Assembly: GCA_014905825.1 (NCBI GenBank)
Contig: JACGCN010000085.1
Span: 1 to 64,000 of the forward strand
Source of the DNA: Lyophyllum atratum
Taxonomy: Eukaryota > Basidiomycota > Agaricomycetes > Agaricales > Lyophyllaceae
Direction of reading: 5' to 3'
Length of the DNA: 64,000 bases
The position numbers and the translations under genes were made by a program. The stretch's first letter is position 1. Each line of letters starts with the position of its first letter. Below, piece after piece: positions 37,712-52,816 of this stretch. The notes under the pieces are model-generated. The model saw nothing but the letters and a program-made list of their open reading frames with translations. It ran no database searches and was not told the DNA's origin.

Positions 37712-39002
37712 TCAGGACGACTGGCGAGTAGTAACCTCAATAATTTGAACGTACTCAAACTGACCGGCGATGTTGCCAGCCGGGGAATATTCGCAGACGT
37801 AATATTTCGCTTTCTGTGATCCACGTCAGAAAATCACAAATCGAAGTATCCTGGAAATCAACGAACCCCGTATGCCGCGTCAAAGATACCATCGCAGGAT
37901 TGCACAGCACACCCGACCTGGGTCGTGGCTTTCCAGACGACCTGCGTGAAATGCGAAAATTTGGGGTTGGAAGGGTCGTATTCAGCTGGTGAACAGTCCA
38001 TTAGTATCAAGTACGCTCATGTCTGAATCTGGTATAAAGGACGATACTTACAGACTTCGTCCGTCCAGGACTTGACGGCTGTCTGAATGCTATAGGATCC
38101 TGTACCAGCGGCCAGGTTCTCTGAGGGAGAATCAGTAAAACAAATGTCTTTCTCTAGCAAAATAAAACGCACCGCCAAGGCGGCCAAATTTGCCTCCAGA
38201 ATGTTGGAAAAGGCAGCCGTCTGCCCACTCCTGAGCTTTGGAGGCGAGGTCATCGCTCCAAGTCAAAGCCTTTGCGCCGTGTTGGGCTCGCACAGTGTTG
38301 TGAGAAGACAGATAGGCCTGGATATCGCTGTTGGAAGTGCTGCCTGAGGAGCTTCCGCCTGTGGAGGCAGCTGATGCTTGCTGAGGAGCCTTGGTCGGAG
38401 CAGAAGAAGGCTGGAGTGGAGAAGTGGTCCGGGTGACGGGAGGGCGAGTCCTAGAGGTCGTGACTGGACGGGGAGGGGGTGCTGACGTCGGTTTGGGAGG
38501 AGGAGCACTGGTAGTGACGGGTTTGACCGAGGAGGAAACCGAGGGTACGATAGAGGAGCTAGGCACAAAGCCTGCTGGTCCTGCTGCAGATTTTACACTC
38601 GAAGTCTGAGCTACAGTCGCAGCAAAGCTGGTTGTGGCGTTTGACGAGAAAGTGATGGAACTAGTCTGGACGTTCGCTACCGGATGGGTGGGAACGGGGC
38701 TCGCAGTCCTGATATGCGCAAATTTTAGAGAGCGATACACATGCAACTGATATACACGTACACTTCCATTCCGCAAGCCTTGGAAAGTGCGGCGTCGAAA
38801 GACTCTGCGGAACCCGTGTGCTTCATGACACTTCCCCAGGATCATTGCCCATCATCCTGCCAGACCAACCCCACTTTGACTTGCATCTTTGTACACAGTC
38901 CGCGGCTTTGAAGTGTTTCTTTGCACAAGCCGGGCCAGCAAGCCCACCAGGAAGAGAAGCAACCAGGAGCGCCACAGACAAGAAAGGAGCGAGACGAGTC
39001 AT
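37712..39002 (-). CDS. Secreted CAP/PR-1-like protein with Cys-rich N-terminal module; one frame break
   Basis: Signal peptide MTRLAPFLSVALLVASLPGG starts at 39002. A small Cys module follows (ACAKKHFKAADCVQRCKSKW, then GWSGRMMGNDP). The continuation WGSVMKHTGSAESFDAALSK is in another frame, so one base appears to be missing near 38838. A Ser/Pro/Thr linker of about 110 residues precedes the CAP domain: IQAYLSSHNTVRAQHGAKAL, WADGCLFQHSGG, GENLAAGTG-type turn, KFSHFTQVVWKATTQVGCAV and, after a final intron, KYYVCEYSPAGNIAGQF, ending at 37712. CAP proteins of fungi bind sterols and small lipids; the catalytic-like His/Glu cluster is present. Extracellular. Confidence 0.8.
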
Positions 39003-39422
39003 ATCAAAGAAAAAGAATGTGGGTGAGGAAAGAAAGTGAGAATTCAGGAGCGATCCAAGTGGCGAACACGGTCGAGAGGCTTTAAGAAGGTCGAGTTATT
39101 CATAGTTCTGGTATTTATTCAGGCGTAGTAACTGAGCGGTTGCCATAGATCCCGCCGATCAGTGGTGCCATCCGACGGTCCAGATCTCAGAATCGACCAT
39201 GTCGATAATCTTGGCATAGATGGAGAACTTAAAGCCTGAGCGTCGTCAAGGAGTGTCCAGGCCCCGAGCTCAGAGTCGACGCAAGACTATCTTGGATGCG
39301 GCTTGGTGGCACGAATTTCAAAGTTCCGATCTGGGGTGCAATCGAAGCCCCAAGAGATCTAAGGGTGCAGACAAATACGCACAAACTCTTCGTCTCTCTC
39401 CTCGAACAGACTTGCTCATTAA
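39003..39422. other. Divergent intergenic region
   Basis: 420 bp between the CAP gene and the small conserved gene, serving as promoter for both. No TATA box or coding exon stands out. Confidence 0.45.
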
Positions 39423-40011
39423 ATGAGCCAACCACCATACTACGTGCTGTTCTCTCATTCTTCTATCGCTACTCCCAGCTCTGGCGCCCCTTCCAATACC
39501 TTAGGCCATCCCGCTATCCAATATCATTATGCCAACGACTCCCCACTAGCACTATGGCCTCAAAACCCGAATGAACACGTCCTTGTCCTCGATTACGACC
39601 CCACATCGACCAAGTCCCCAACAGTCCAGAGCATGTCTAAAGACCTGGCTGTCACATCGCTCAAGGTAGAAGAGGCACCTGGCGCAGCCGCGGCCAATGA
39701 GAATGATCCAAAGAACGATAGAATGTATATAATAGAGACAACCACAAGTGATGGGTAAGTCAGTTCATACTCTCGTACGCCTCGGCTTATCCTCCGTAGT
39801 CTCGCAGACGTTTCACCTGGTGATCGCAAGTCTGTTCACGATGTCCTGATGCAATTTAGAAGGAGGCATGTTCTGTTCTCAACGAATATGTCCATGGGAC
39901 TAATTATGCTCTAGGAACGCGATACTGCGACGCGCCCTCCTCTACCCAGATACCAATCCATCCTTCCAACCGCCATCACTTCCCATGTCACCACTGCGTC
40001 CCGAATCATGA
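39423..40011 (+). CDS. Small conserved basidiomycete protein with a GC-AG intron
   Basis: Three exons. MSQPPYYVLFSHSSIATPSS begins at 39423, with IQYHYANDSPLALWPQNPNE, HVLVLDYDPTSTKSPTVQSM and MYIIETTTSDG. A GTAAGT...GTAG intron joins in phase to LADVSPGDRKSVHDVLMQFR. The next exon, NAILRRALLYPDTNPSFQPP, can only be reached in frame if the intron 39866-39914 uses a GC donor (AG|GCATGT), giving MQFRRRNAILRRA and a stop at 40009-40011. About 165 residues. The sequence resembles a short protein found throughout Agaricomycetes; function unknown, no membrane or signal segment. Confidence 0.75.
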
Positions 40012-40079
40012 TATATATAAGATGGTATCCTCATGGAGCATTTACGAGTAGGAGGATCTATGTATTATATCTGTAGCAT

Positions 40080-41095
40080 TTAACGTTTCCGGTTCTTGTT
40101 TCCTCGGTTTTTTGTCGCAGAAGATGGCTGATTGGTGACCGGCGCTGCCGCTGTGCTGGGTTCATCACCACCCATAATTGCCGAGAGGCTGATCTAGGGA
40201 GTTAGCGAGGGAGGGTAGCCTAGCTCCAGGGAAACGCGTACCCAGACTTCAGATCCCCATTCGCCATCGCGTTCTGGAAACCCGACACTTTGGCATGCTG
40301 CTCCTTGAATTCCTCCATTGCATCCGGGTCCATGTTTTTCTACGCATTCGTTAATATAACGCAGCTGACCGATGGTGAACGACAGCACTCACCATGAGAT
40401 AAGGCATAGCAAGCATCATGGCTCCACCAACAACCATCATGAGCATCATAGGGTTAGAAAGCATCGCCATGAGGTTGAAAGATTCGTGAGGGACAAAATA
40501 TGCATGCTTCTGCCTTGGTGTCAGGATGATGGGAGATGGAAGAAGGACTGTAGAAGGAGGATTCAAAGGGGTGCCAGCCACGTATGGCCGGACTTCGGGC
40601 ACAGAAATAGAGTCTAAGACGTCGATGCGTAACTAGCAGAGGAGTTAAACTTGGGTACGTCAAAGTGCGTCCGTTAGTTACCTGGTCGAATGAATAGTCG
40701 GGTGATATAACGGAGAGGACATAGGTTCCTACAGGAACATCAGGTCTGACGACAATAATTAGAACGAATGAGGACCAATTCTGGGTTCTGCAGTGACCAA
40801 CGACGTACATCGAGAAGCCTCCATCATGTTGTACACTCCCTTTCATCCTTCCATTATCCAAAACCACCTTGGACGGCCGCAGAGTTTTGATATCTGTAGG
40901 CTGTGAGATACGAACAGTCATGAAAGCGCTGCAGGAATGCTGACCTGGACATTCGCCATTCCATTGAACTTTGCCCGTGATGTCAAGGGCGAGCGATAAT
41001 GAGGATAGACTGTATACGTATTAGCATATTTGGTTAAACTGGGATATCTTGCAAGTCTACCATGATAAAGCTAGGAGGAGAGGGATATAGACCAT
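40080..41095 (-). CDS. EMC7: ER membrane protein complex subunit 7
   Basis: Lumenal beta-sandwich subunit of the EMC, which inserts membrane proteins into the ER. A first exon encodes the signal peptide MVYIPLLLALS, spliced (GTAGAC...ACAG) to CLSSLSLALDITGKVQWNGE. Then TVRISQPTDIKTLRPSKVVL, the beta-sandwich core with VPVGTYVLSVISPDYSFDQ, and LRIDVLDS. The single TM helix LMAMLSNPMMLMMVVGGAMM precedes the cytosolic tail KNMDPDAMEEFKEQHAKV and a basic C-terminus TKNRGNKNRKR ending at 40080. Signal peptide, core and NPMMLMM helix match EMC7 well. Divergent from UTP23 (143 bp). Confidence 0.9.
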
Positions 41096-41238
41096 GATCG
41101 GCGAGAGAAAGGTTCACGAGAGGTCTCTAGTCAACATCAGCAAACAGCCAAGTTTACGGCGAAGACTTTTGTTTCTGAGCTACCACTGACCTCACTACAT
41201 ATAACGGCGTTCTCTCCTCTACGTCCTTACTCAACAAA

Positions 41239-42285
41239 ATGCGGCAGAAACGAGCAAAAGCCTACAGGAAACTCATGTCCCTGTATTCTATGACATTCGG
41301 GTTCAGGCAGCCATACCAAGCACTTGGTGATTCTCAGTTCCAGTCGCCCACAGATATAATCCACTCTCTAACGCGTCTGAGGATCTAGTGGACTCTGAAA
41401 TGTGTAAGGAAGCAATCAATCATAAGATTGAGCTTGTGAAGCAGCTAGCGACTGTCCTTCAAGGCGATGTCAAACCGAGTGCGTGCAATGCATACCCATC
41501 ATCGCAGCTTCACTGAGAGAACTGACGGCAAAGCCGTGCTTTAGTGATCACACAATGCTGCATTCATGAATTATACCTCCAGGGCATATCGCAGCAACCC
41601 GCGATTGATCTTGCGAAGACGTTCGAACGGCGGAAATGCAATCACAGGGAGGCGATACCCGGAGACGAGTGCCTTGCAAGTGTTGTTGGTCCGTCGATCA
41701 GTGTATTCGACATTGTCATGCCCTACTCACACATGGATTAGGTCCCACAAACAAGCACCGATATATCATTGCCACCCAGTCGCAGCCTCTCCGGGTGAAG
41801 TTGCGGAGTATTCCCGCCGTCCCAATCGTCCATGTGAACCGAACGGTGATGGTGCTCGAACCCCCCAGTGACCTTACGATTGAAACGAAAAAAGCGGTAC
41901 GTTGGTCCTTCCAGTATAATCTGCTCGCACTGACCATCAAATGAAGATGGAGGAAAAGGCCTTACAACCTACCACGTCTGACATGGCGCTTGTCGGTCCA
42001 TCAACCTCGACGGAACCCATTCGCAAAAAGAAAGGGCCAAAAGGACCCAATCCTCTGAGTGTGAAGAAAAAGAAGCCTGTGGAGACGCCCGCTATCAAGC
42101 CCAAGGCAAAAGGAAAGGCGAATGTCGATTCTAATACAGCGATCTTACCAGATACTAGGGTAGGCGAGAAAAGGAAACGAGAGAATGATGATAATGCACA
42201 AGGTCCAGAAGATGAGCCATCGCAGACAACGAAAAAAAGGAGGCGTAGAAAAAAGGTGGAAGTGATCGTAGATAGTAATTCGTAG
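41239..42285 (+). CDS. UTP23: rRNA-processing protein UTP23 (PIN-domain)
   Basis: Small-subunit processome factor needed for early 18S rRNA cleavages and snR30 release, nucleolar. Start MRQKRAKAYRKLMSLYSMTF; spliced to ALVDSEMCKEAINHKIELVK, then MITQCCIHELYLQG and FERRKCNHREAIPGDECLAS, which together supply the Cys/His zinc-binding residues of UTP23. NKHRYIIATQSQPLRVKLRS gives the PIN core; an intron (GTACGT...GAAG) leads to a Lys-rich tail with RKKKGPKGPNPLSVKKKKP, a standard UTP23 feature, ending at 42285. Intron phases all agree. Confidence 0.92.
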
Positions 42286-42384
42286 ATTTCACCTCAAATT
42301 TCAGCCTCAGGATGTCTATGACAACGGGTGATGCATCAATTGCGTTACATGGGTAGATGTGTGTGTAGGAGGTACAAGGGGTTA

Positions 42385-44061
<1,677 letters not shown>

Positions 44062-44176
44062 TCATAACCTGCTGACTCACAAAGCGGGGAAGGTGCCAGA
44101 ACAAAATACAATGGAAGACATATCAGATCTAGACACATGGGCGGTGGTATTATACACAGGAATCTGTCTAGACTCA

Positions 44177-45548
<1,372 letters not shown>

Positions 45549-45620
45549 GGGTTGTTTGATCACGTGCACAAAAATTATCTCTCTTACCAGCACACCAGCT
45601 TAGTTGGTCCACTAAAAACG

Positions 45621-46564
45621 ATGGCATCCTCGTGGGTTTCCCCTCCAACGCGCACAGAGCTCATCGAGGACCTTGTGTCCGGTGTAGGTCAGTATTCAAC
45701 CCATATAAGCCTTCCACCTGCTTAAAAAATCGTTCCAGATCGCTACAACCCTTCAAACGTCTCAATTCTTGAGGATTATCTCTATCACCAGATTCGAAGC
45801 GAGGAGTACGACTGTCTAGCAAATCTTGCTATCCTAAAACTGTATGTCAAATATGTGCATAGTCTTGGGAGCCGTATCTGACAAAACCTGCAGCTATCAG
45901 TTCAATCCTGAACTTTACAACCCAGATGTAGTCATCAACATCCTCATAAAAGCCCTGACCGCATCCCCGCTCCCCGACTTCAATCTCTGCATATCCCTAC
46001 TAGACGAACGGTCTGTCAACGCCAACCTCGATGAGCCCGACCCCCTCCCTACCTTGCTGCCTATACTGAAGGGCCTGCACAATCTTCTCTACCGTTGTCG
46101 GTTCCCTGCCTTCTGGGTAGCGTACCACTCCCAGGATTTGGAGAGTCTACGCGACAATTATACTGTCGAGTGCGTTGGATTCGAGAACGCAGTGCGGGAA
46201 GTCGCCATTCGTGCTGTTAAAGCTGCTTTTACGCAAATCAGCACAACACGACTTGGGTCCTATCTCGATTTAACTGGTACCGTGTTTCTGTCACCTAAGA
46301 GATGATGCCATGCTAATCATTTCATTTACAGGTACTGAACTGGATGCCTATATTCAAAAATTGGGCTGGCCCATCGATGCCTCATCTTCTGTCATTTCCA
46401 TCCCTCCGAACCCAGACAACCAGATCGAGGCAACCGTCGTTCAGGAAAGCATCAGCCTACCACGTAAGTTCTACGTTCTAGACAATCTTGCAGATCTTCA
46501 TCACTCAACCCCTTTTATAACAGAGCTTACGAAGGTTATCTCGCATGCAGCGCTCAAGGCATAA
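45621..46564 (+). CDS. Eukaryotic translation initiation factor 3 subunit K
   Basis: PCI/winged-helix subunit of eIF3. Start MASSWVSPPTRTELIEDLVS at 45621; after an intron DRYNPSNVSILEDYLYHQIR, then ILKLYQFNPELYNPDVVINI, AFWVAYHSQDLESLRDNYTV and FENAVREVAIRAVKAAFTQI. The winged-helix end ELDAYIQKLGWPIDASSSVI and a last intron (GTAAGT...ACAG) give QLTKVISHAALKA, stop at 46564. Order and length (about 245 residues) match eIF3k. Three to four short introns. Confidence 0.92.
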
Positions 46565-46673
46565 AAGTAGTCTGCATTTTTATTGTTTTGTAGTCATTCC
46601 TCCCTATCAATGGCTTTGCCAGCCGACCTCCGAAAAAACCATAAATACCGAACAGAAACTCCAAGATTCAACT

Positions 46674-48992
46674 TTACACCGCCAAGAAGGCTGCAACCGT
46701 TCCCCAGATGGCCATCATGACACCCAACGTAAGAAATATACCGTCAAGGAGACTACAGCGGCCGGCGAGCATTATCTTCGCAGAAACGGGACCGATGACG
46801 CACAACATGAAAGCGGAAAAAGACCCAAGGAATGCCATCACGGAGCTGAATTCCGGGACCAAGATGGAAAATAGAACGGAGAGCACCGTGACTATCACTC
46901 TTTGAGAGATAGCGAAAACCCTCTTGAGAGCGACATGAGAGCCCCGCGGAACCCTTGTCAATCCATTGGATTTCGAAGCCATATCTTCAGGGGTTGCGAG
47001 TGGTACATCGATACCCAGCAGAATCTCGATCATAGCGTTAAGCTGGTTTAGGCATGGTGAATTGCCATTGGTTAGAAATGACTGAATACAACCTACAGGC
47101 TGGGTGGTCAACGCAAATTTGGAGCTGTACCGATTGATCAGCCTCATCCTTCGAATCTCCAGGAGACTGGACGTACAGAGGGCTGATGACGAGCATCCAC
47201 AACGCCATTCGATTGAGAGTGGGGTTGTAGCCTGATGTTCGCAGTAGGTCAATGCTAATCTATACTCTATTCAGTATAGAAGAAGACGTCGACTTGGCAG
47301 AATAGCTGACCTCGTCGCTAACATACTTGCCGAACATTAAATAGCCCGCGTACCCAATGAGGGCGTACAGGAACGTAGCGACGGCCTTGCATGAATGAGC
47401 GACATGAAGTTCAACATCAAACCTGGACTCACAAAAGCCCAGTTGATCATCCTATTGAACTGACTTGGATCCGCCATGTCCCTCGCAAGTGAAGGGATGA
47501 CGGCATGTCCTGAGAACTGTGAAAAAGAAATATCAGGTATGCTGTCCCTTTTGAAGGCGAAATCACTCTTACGCCGGCCATGAATAACCCAAATGCTAGT
47601 CCCAAGTCGTTAAGATTTCCCGGTCCGAGGCTAGTTTCTGCGGGGCTCCAGAAGCTACCTGGTGCATCAGGCTTTGAGAACCCGTCGACTATCACGACAA
47701 TGATAATTAGCACCGAGGATATTATACCGAGGATCGACGTGTAGGAAAGCAAAGACAAGGGCAAGAATATGGTAGGGATCAGCCTAGAAAACATAGCGTC
47801 AGCAAGCACATTAGCTCAACATACTACACTTACAATGCAAGACCCCAGATTTTATAAGTAGTGGTGGAGTAACTCGGTATTAGTGTATGCAGGGAGTCGG
47901 CGTACAGGGTCACGAGAATCACACTTGCTCAACGATCAATATGGAAGGAAGGACAGTGAATCTGAGTAAAGCTAACCTGACAGCGAATAGCTCGAGACAG
48001 AACATCAGACTAATAAAAAGCATGGACGATTGTCCAAAAGCCTTTCTCCCGATGTCGGCATATGAGCGCAGACGAGGATCTGATAGTATGACTCCAGCCA
48101 AGATCTTGGCCCTATGAAAAGAGGTTGCCAAAGAGGATCTTCCAACACCACGAGAGTGGAAACATACGTATAACAGGAGACAAACCCATAGCATACGATG
48201 AGAGCTGTGCCAGTCACCCAGCCTGAGTAGGCAAATGCAAGAGGCTCCGAAAGCATCCCGATACCGAGAAGAATGGCTATAGAGTTAAATAACTGTTGGC
48301 TGGTTATAAGTGCTAGCCTGCGCAGAGACAGAAGGCCCTAGATACCGTTTGACCGAAGGTACTCTTCCCGCCATAATTGTACTGCCCACTCTTGGATGAG
48401 CTTGCAGAAGAACGACGCCTTGGTAGACTTGGTCGCTTAGCAAGGTCAACCACTGACTCAAAAGCAGCGTCCGCTGCCCTGGATGTCGTAGCTGCAATTG
48501 ATTGTCGTCGAGGGTGAGGAACGGCTGAAAACGAGATGGCCTTCCGAAGCAGAGGTGTAGTTTCTTGAGCCCGCCCTTCTGTCCGTCTAATCCCAAGGGT
48601 TTGCCTGTCCCTTCCCCAGTTCGTACGGAGAGGCTGAAGGTATGCTGAAGGTCGTTCCAAAATGTCATCTTCCGCTTCCCAATTCAGCTGGTCTGCAAAA
48701 TCGTCCTGGGTCGTAGGAAATGCATCTCCATCATTCGGGAGCTCGATTTCTTCGTCCCCGTCTCCGAGATGACTATCATCCTCTTCATCATCAGAAAAGG
48801 TCTCCGTATTAGACGCCGCCGTAACTTGCGACCCGGCTACAAAGTACTGGGCCCTGCGGTCTGTAATTTTTTTTGACTTCAGCAATTTCAACGGTAGGAG
48901 TCCCAACTTCACTCACACGACGCTATTGCGTCCCGGACATTCTGAGAACTTGAGTAAGAAGCGACAGGGAAAGTTGTTGGAAGTGAGGTCAT
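46674..48992 (-). CDS. Vacuolar amino acid transporter of the AVT/AAAP family
   Basis: AVT1-like proton-coupled amino acid carrier. Start MTSLPTTFPVASYSSSQNVR at 48992; a GTGAGT...TTACAG intron leads to YRRAQYFVAGSQVTAASNTE. The long acidic, Ser-rich cytosolic N-terminus includes QETTPLL, an acidic dileucine-type signal, and ends STFGQT. TM segments follow: LFNSIAILLGIGMLSEPLAF (the AAAP TM1 signature), FGQSSMLFISLMFCLELFAV, YKIWGLALLIPTIFLPLSLL, GNLNDLGLAFGLFMAGFSGH, WAFAVATFLYALIGYAGYLM and ISQRVIVTVLSVLFSILVPE, ending at 46674. About 660 residues with eleven predicted helices. Exact substrate unknown. Confidence 0.88.
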
Positions 48993-49404
48993 TTATCGTC
49001 CGCCAGCGTCGTGACGATCGTTAATAGAAGAGCGTCCAGCTGTGTCCTCAGAACCTAAGAACCCGCAATCAAAAAGGTTTTCCCGGCGTCCTTAGATACG
49101 TAACATGGAGCTGTCTGAAGTTTTCTGTTCTATGATTGTTTGATATGGGCGTGATATTGGAGATAAAGAAAATCAAGGGCACGGATGACATCCGAGGAGC
49201 CTGGCCAATCTCTCTACGACATTCCAAAACAGTCTTTGCATGCGCATCCTACACGGCAATAATAAGCTAGATTAGTTTCACAGTGTTTAAACATCTGGGT
49301 ATTACTATGGACAGGATGAAGATGAAGTGGGGGGAGATAGCGCTCTAAGTATTATTTCACAACCTTGTAATGATCACCTCTCAAGAGGTCAGGCGTCGAT
49401 GATT
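48993..49404. other. Spacer between AVT and ITC1
   Basis: 412 bp: promoter of the AVT gene and 3' region of the ITC1 gene, both on the minus strand. No exon or RNA gene recognised. Confidence 0.45.
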
Positions 49405-52400
49405 TCAAGATGACGACACCGCCCTGCGATTCGTCCACATCATGTAGGGTTCCCGAGTAATGTCGTAGCCACTTTTTGTTCGTGCACTGCGCCTGGCTTC
49501 AGGGAGCCTCGCATTTACATTAACATCCTTGGAAGGATCGTTCAGTATGATACCCATGAACACACTCAGAATATACATACCGCTAAACGTCGCCGAATCC
49601 CTGCAGTGATGTGGACCCACCACTTTGTCAAGGCAGTTTTGAGAGCGATTTCTCGGTGACCCTTAGTATTGAGCCAGGCAACATATTCATCGAGCTGTCA
49701 CAGAAGATGTCAGCCAATGAGCAAGAAGACCGGAAAGAATATACCAACCTCTTCCAGGTCAGAATAGACAGCCCAGTCGCCAGCTCCCAATACGCCCGAC
49801 TCTCCTTCCTCCTCCTTCCTACGCCCTTCGATATCATCTTCCTTTCTTTGCTCCAGGAGATCCATGTCGAACTCGCTCGGGCCTTGGATAAACAACCTGC
49901 CGGTTCCGTACTGGGCCACGCCCCCGCTCCCCACCAAAGACGCCGATCCCATGCCATCGAACCACCATACCCGGTTGTAAAACCTGTCCCTTCCTAGTGC
50001 CTTGACTCGAACAGCTCCAAGCAACTTCCTGAACTCTCGTTCAATCCCCTCCAGCCTCCGCTCCAACTTGTTTACCTCCTCATCCAGGCGACGGTGATCA
50101 GAGAGAGCTTGCTTAATCGATGCCTGCTTCGTTCGCGCAGCTTCTCGTTGCTTGGCGAGAGCCGTAGTCGCAGCCTTGTGTCGAAGCTCTTTCTGGCGAG
50201 CCGAGTTCTTCTTCCCACTTGACGGTGTCTCCGAACCACCTTCAGACACGTCAGAGAGGTCACTGGAATCTTGCATCACGACGTCCTGGTCGAGGCCATT
50301 CTTAGCGGTTGGATCCTCTTTTGCTTCTTCCTTGAGACCGTTCATTTCCTCGTGGCTATATTGATATGCCATCAGACGTCTGAGCGGATATAAAAGAACG
50401 TCACCTACTACTGCTTCTTTAATCGATTGACGTCGATCTTTTCTTTTCTCAGGGCAGTTAACTGCTCTTCACAAGACTCCATGTGTGCGTGGATGGCTTT
50501 ACTTGAAATAGCCATGTTGCACATAAAGGACAAGATAGCAATCTTATCTTGCGGTGGTAGTGTATAGTACCGATCGGCAGGCGTAGATCGTTGCGAAAGA
50601 GTGGAGGAAACTGGCGTGGAAACTCTGGAACTGGATGGCGACGGAGTCGAGGTTTCTGCAGACGGTTCAGGCGCGAAAAGCAAACGTGTAAGGACTTCCC
50701 GAAGTCTGGGGAAATTCGCAACCGTCGCGTGCTTGAAGAATGATCAGTCGGGATGACATGAAGGAACAGAATTGGAAAATACAAACATCTTTCAAACAAC
50801 CGACAAGAGCATCCTCCCAACCTTCGCGCCCCTCCGTGTGTCTCAGAGGAACTCGTTCCCAGTTGTTACCGACATCAGCCATCGCTGCTGTCAGCTCATT
50901 GAACGGGATACCAAACATGGGGTCCTCCGAATCCTCCTCTTCCAACCCTTCGTGGACTCGCATCAGAGACACAAGAGCGCTGTGGCGCTGGAAGGCTACA
51001 GTTCGAAGGTTGTAAATTAGAGTAGAGTGTATTTCAGCAAGCAGCGCGCAGGGAGGGTCCGCCGCTGGATGACGAAGAGCATGTTCGAACTCATCCAATG
51101 TGAAGCTGGAGAGGTGCAAGGGTTGACTATTAGAAAAAAAAGTTTAGTATGACAGTAAAAGCCGCTACAGAGAGACACCAACCCATAGACGACTAAGAAA
51201 TTCCAGCCCATCAAGAAAGCCTCGAATGCCCCTGGTGTCTCATTGAACGGAAGATCTCGACTTGCATGTGGTCGTTGCACCTTCACACCCGCTTTCTTGT
51301 CTTTGTCGGTCAATCGCACATCGAGGTCCTCCGTCGGGTAGCGAATTGGTTTCTTCTTTTTCTTCTCTGCGGCAAGACGCTCTGCTTCTTCTTTTGCCTG
51401 TTTCTGCTTTTCGAGTTTTTCCCGAGCTTCACGCTCTCTTTTTTCAGCTGCGGCACCAAGAATGTTCCCTATTAGCAAAGGCAGCAATAAGTAGAATCAA
51501 AGTCATCCCACCTTTCTCTTCTTGGGCAGGCGTCATCTTCTTTTGCTTCTTTGCTGGTGGACCATCCTTATCCTCCCAGACCTTTTTCCGCTTGTCGATC
51601 TCCCCCTTTTTGATAGTTTCAACACCCTTGCGCGTCTCCTCGGGCATGATGGACTCGAGTCCATAGCGTCTCGCGATAGCAGGCTTGACAGTCCATGGAG
51701 ACGCCACAGCGGCTTCGCGGTCTACACAATCGCGTATAAATCGACGAAGAATCGATTTGGAAAAAGAGAGGCGGTCGCGGCTAAACAAAGCATACAATGA
51801 GATGATCGCGTCAGTATCAGTTTAAACCGAAGTTATACCTCATCATCCCGCATTGCACCTCCATGAGGCTGCCGACCATCTTGCCATCCTTGTCGGTACT
51901 TTTAGAACTGCTTGCCTTTTTGTCGTGGCTCTTGTCCTTCTCCAACTCAAGGATGTGGACCCAATAAAAATAAAGGGCGGGGTTGTCCTGAATGTTTGCA
52001 TCTTTAGTAGGGATCTTGAGGTCACCTCCGATGATATGAGGTGCGTCGTCTTCCAAAGTCGATGTCGAAGATGAAGGTGATTCTTTGTGCGCATCGCGCG
52101 CTCGGACATCCGAGCTATATTTGGGAGGATACACCTTCTCCACCCTTGCGTGATATCTGAAAGACTGGTGAGATGGCCTGCAAGCTGGGAATAGGGACAG
52201 TCGAAGGTTTACTTGGTGCCAGATAGATCAACCACAACTCCTACAATATATGGCCGCGGTTAACAGCTGTGAGCGGAGGAAGGGGTATGGAACGCGGACG
52301 CACTCTCGCTCTTAAAGTATCGGTCCTTGAAGCGTTCATACACGGCCTCTACGAGATGGTCAAGGCGCCCCATAACCTCTGTGAAGTGAACGGGAGGTCA

Positions 52401-52816
52401 GCGGCTGGAAGAACACGTCGATCGCGGCGGATGGGCATGAGACATACGCCACTGGACGGCCTTGAGGACTGCAGGTTTGAGTGGTTCGGAAAACCTATGG
52501 TGCATGGTTCGTGCCTCCTGCTTCTCACTCTCGACAGCCTGGAAGTAGTCCAGGCCGCTTTTGCCAGTTACCTCGCACTGGAATTGCTTGAGGCGGTAGA
52601 AGGACATGCGGGCAGCATACGCTCTGTGGGATGAGACGTTTGTAAGCTTAGGATGGCCGGGGCGCCTGTCGGGTGCTGCACGTACTCATATGTCTCGAAG
52701 ATTTCTCCGGTCTCTTGGAGATAGAATACCTCCTTGTTAGGATCAGACCTAGCGGCCTGCAGCAGAGCCTCGGTGGGCTCGGTGAGGACCACCCTCTTGC
52801 GCCGGCAGGTGGGCAT
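49405..52816 (-). CDS. ITC1: ISW2 chromatin-remodelling complex accessory subunit (WAC-DDT-WHIM)
   Basis: ACF1-type partner of the ISWI ATPase that positions nucleosomes. Start MPTCRRKRVVLTEPTEALLQ at 52816, with VFYLQETGEIFETYE and MSFYRLKQFQCEVTGKSGLD forming the WAC DNA-binding domain. Then YFYWVHILELEKDKSHDKKA, RRFIRDCVDREAAVASPWTV, a Lys/Glu coiled coil (AAAEKREREAREKLEKQKQA), the DDT domain (FEAFLMGWNFLVVYG, PLHLSSFTLDEFEHALRHPA), and the WHIM region (DKIAILSFMCNMAISSKAIH, REFRKLLGAVRVKALGRDRF, YNRVWWFDGMGSASLVG). The final exon is LDEYVAWLNTKGHREIALKT and a C-terminus ending at 49405. The gene is cut by about ten introns; the last exon joins are tentative. Confidence 0.88.

Noticed and set aside
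37389..37731. Overlapping open frames on both strands between DLT1 and the CAP gene (about 100 codons each)
   Set aside because: Neither translation resembles a known family; the DLT1 model is complete without them and the CAP stop overlaps the plus-strand frame. Most likely chance openness in a promoter.
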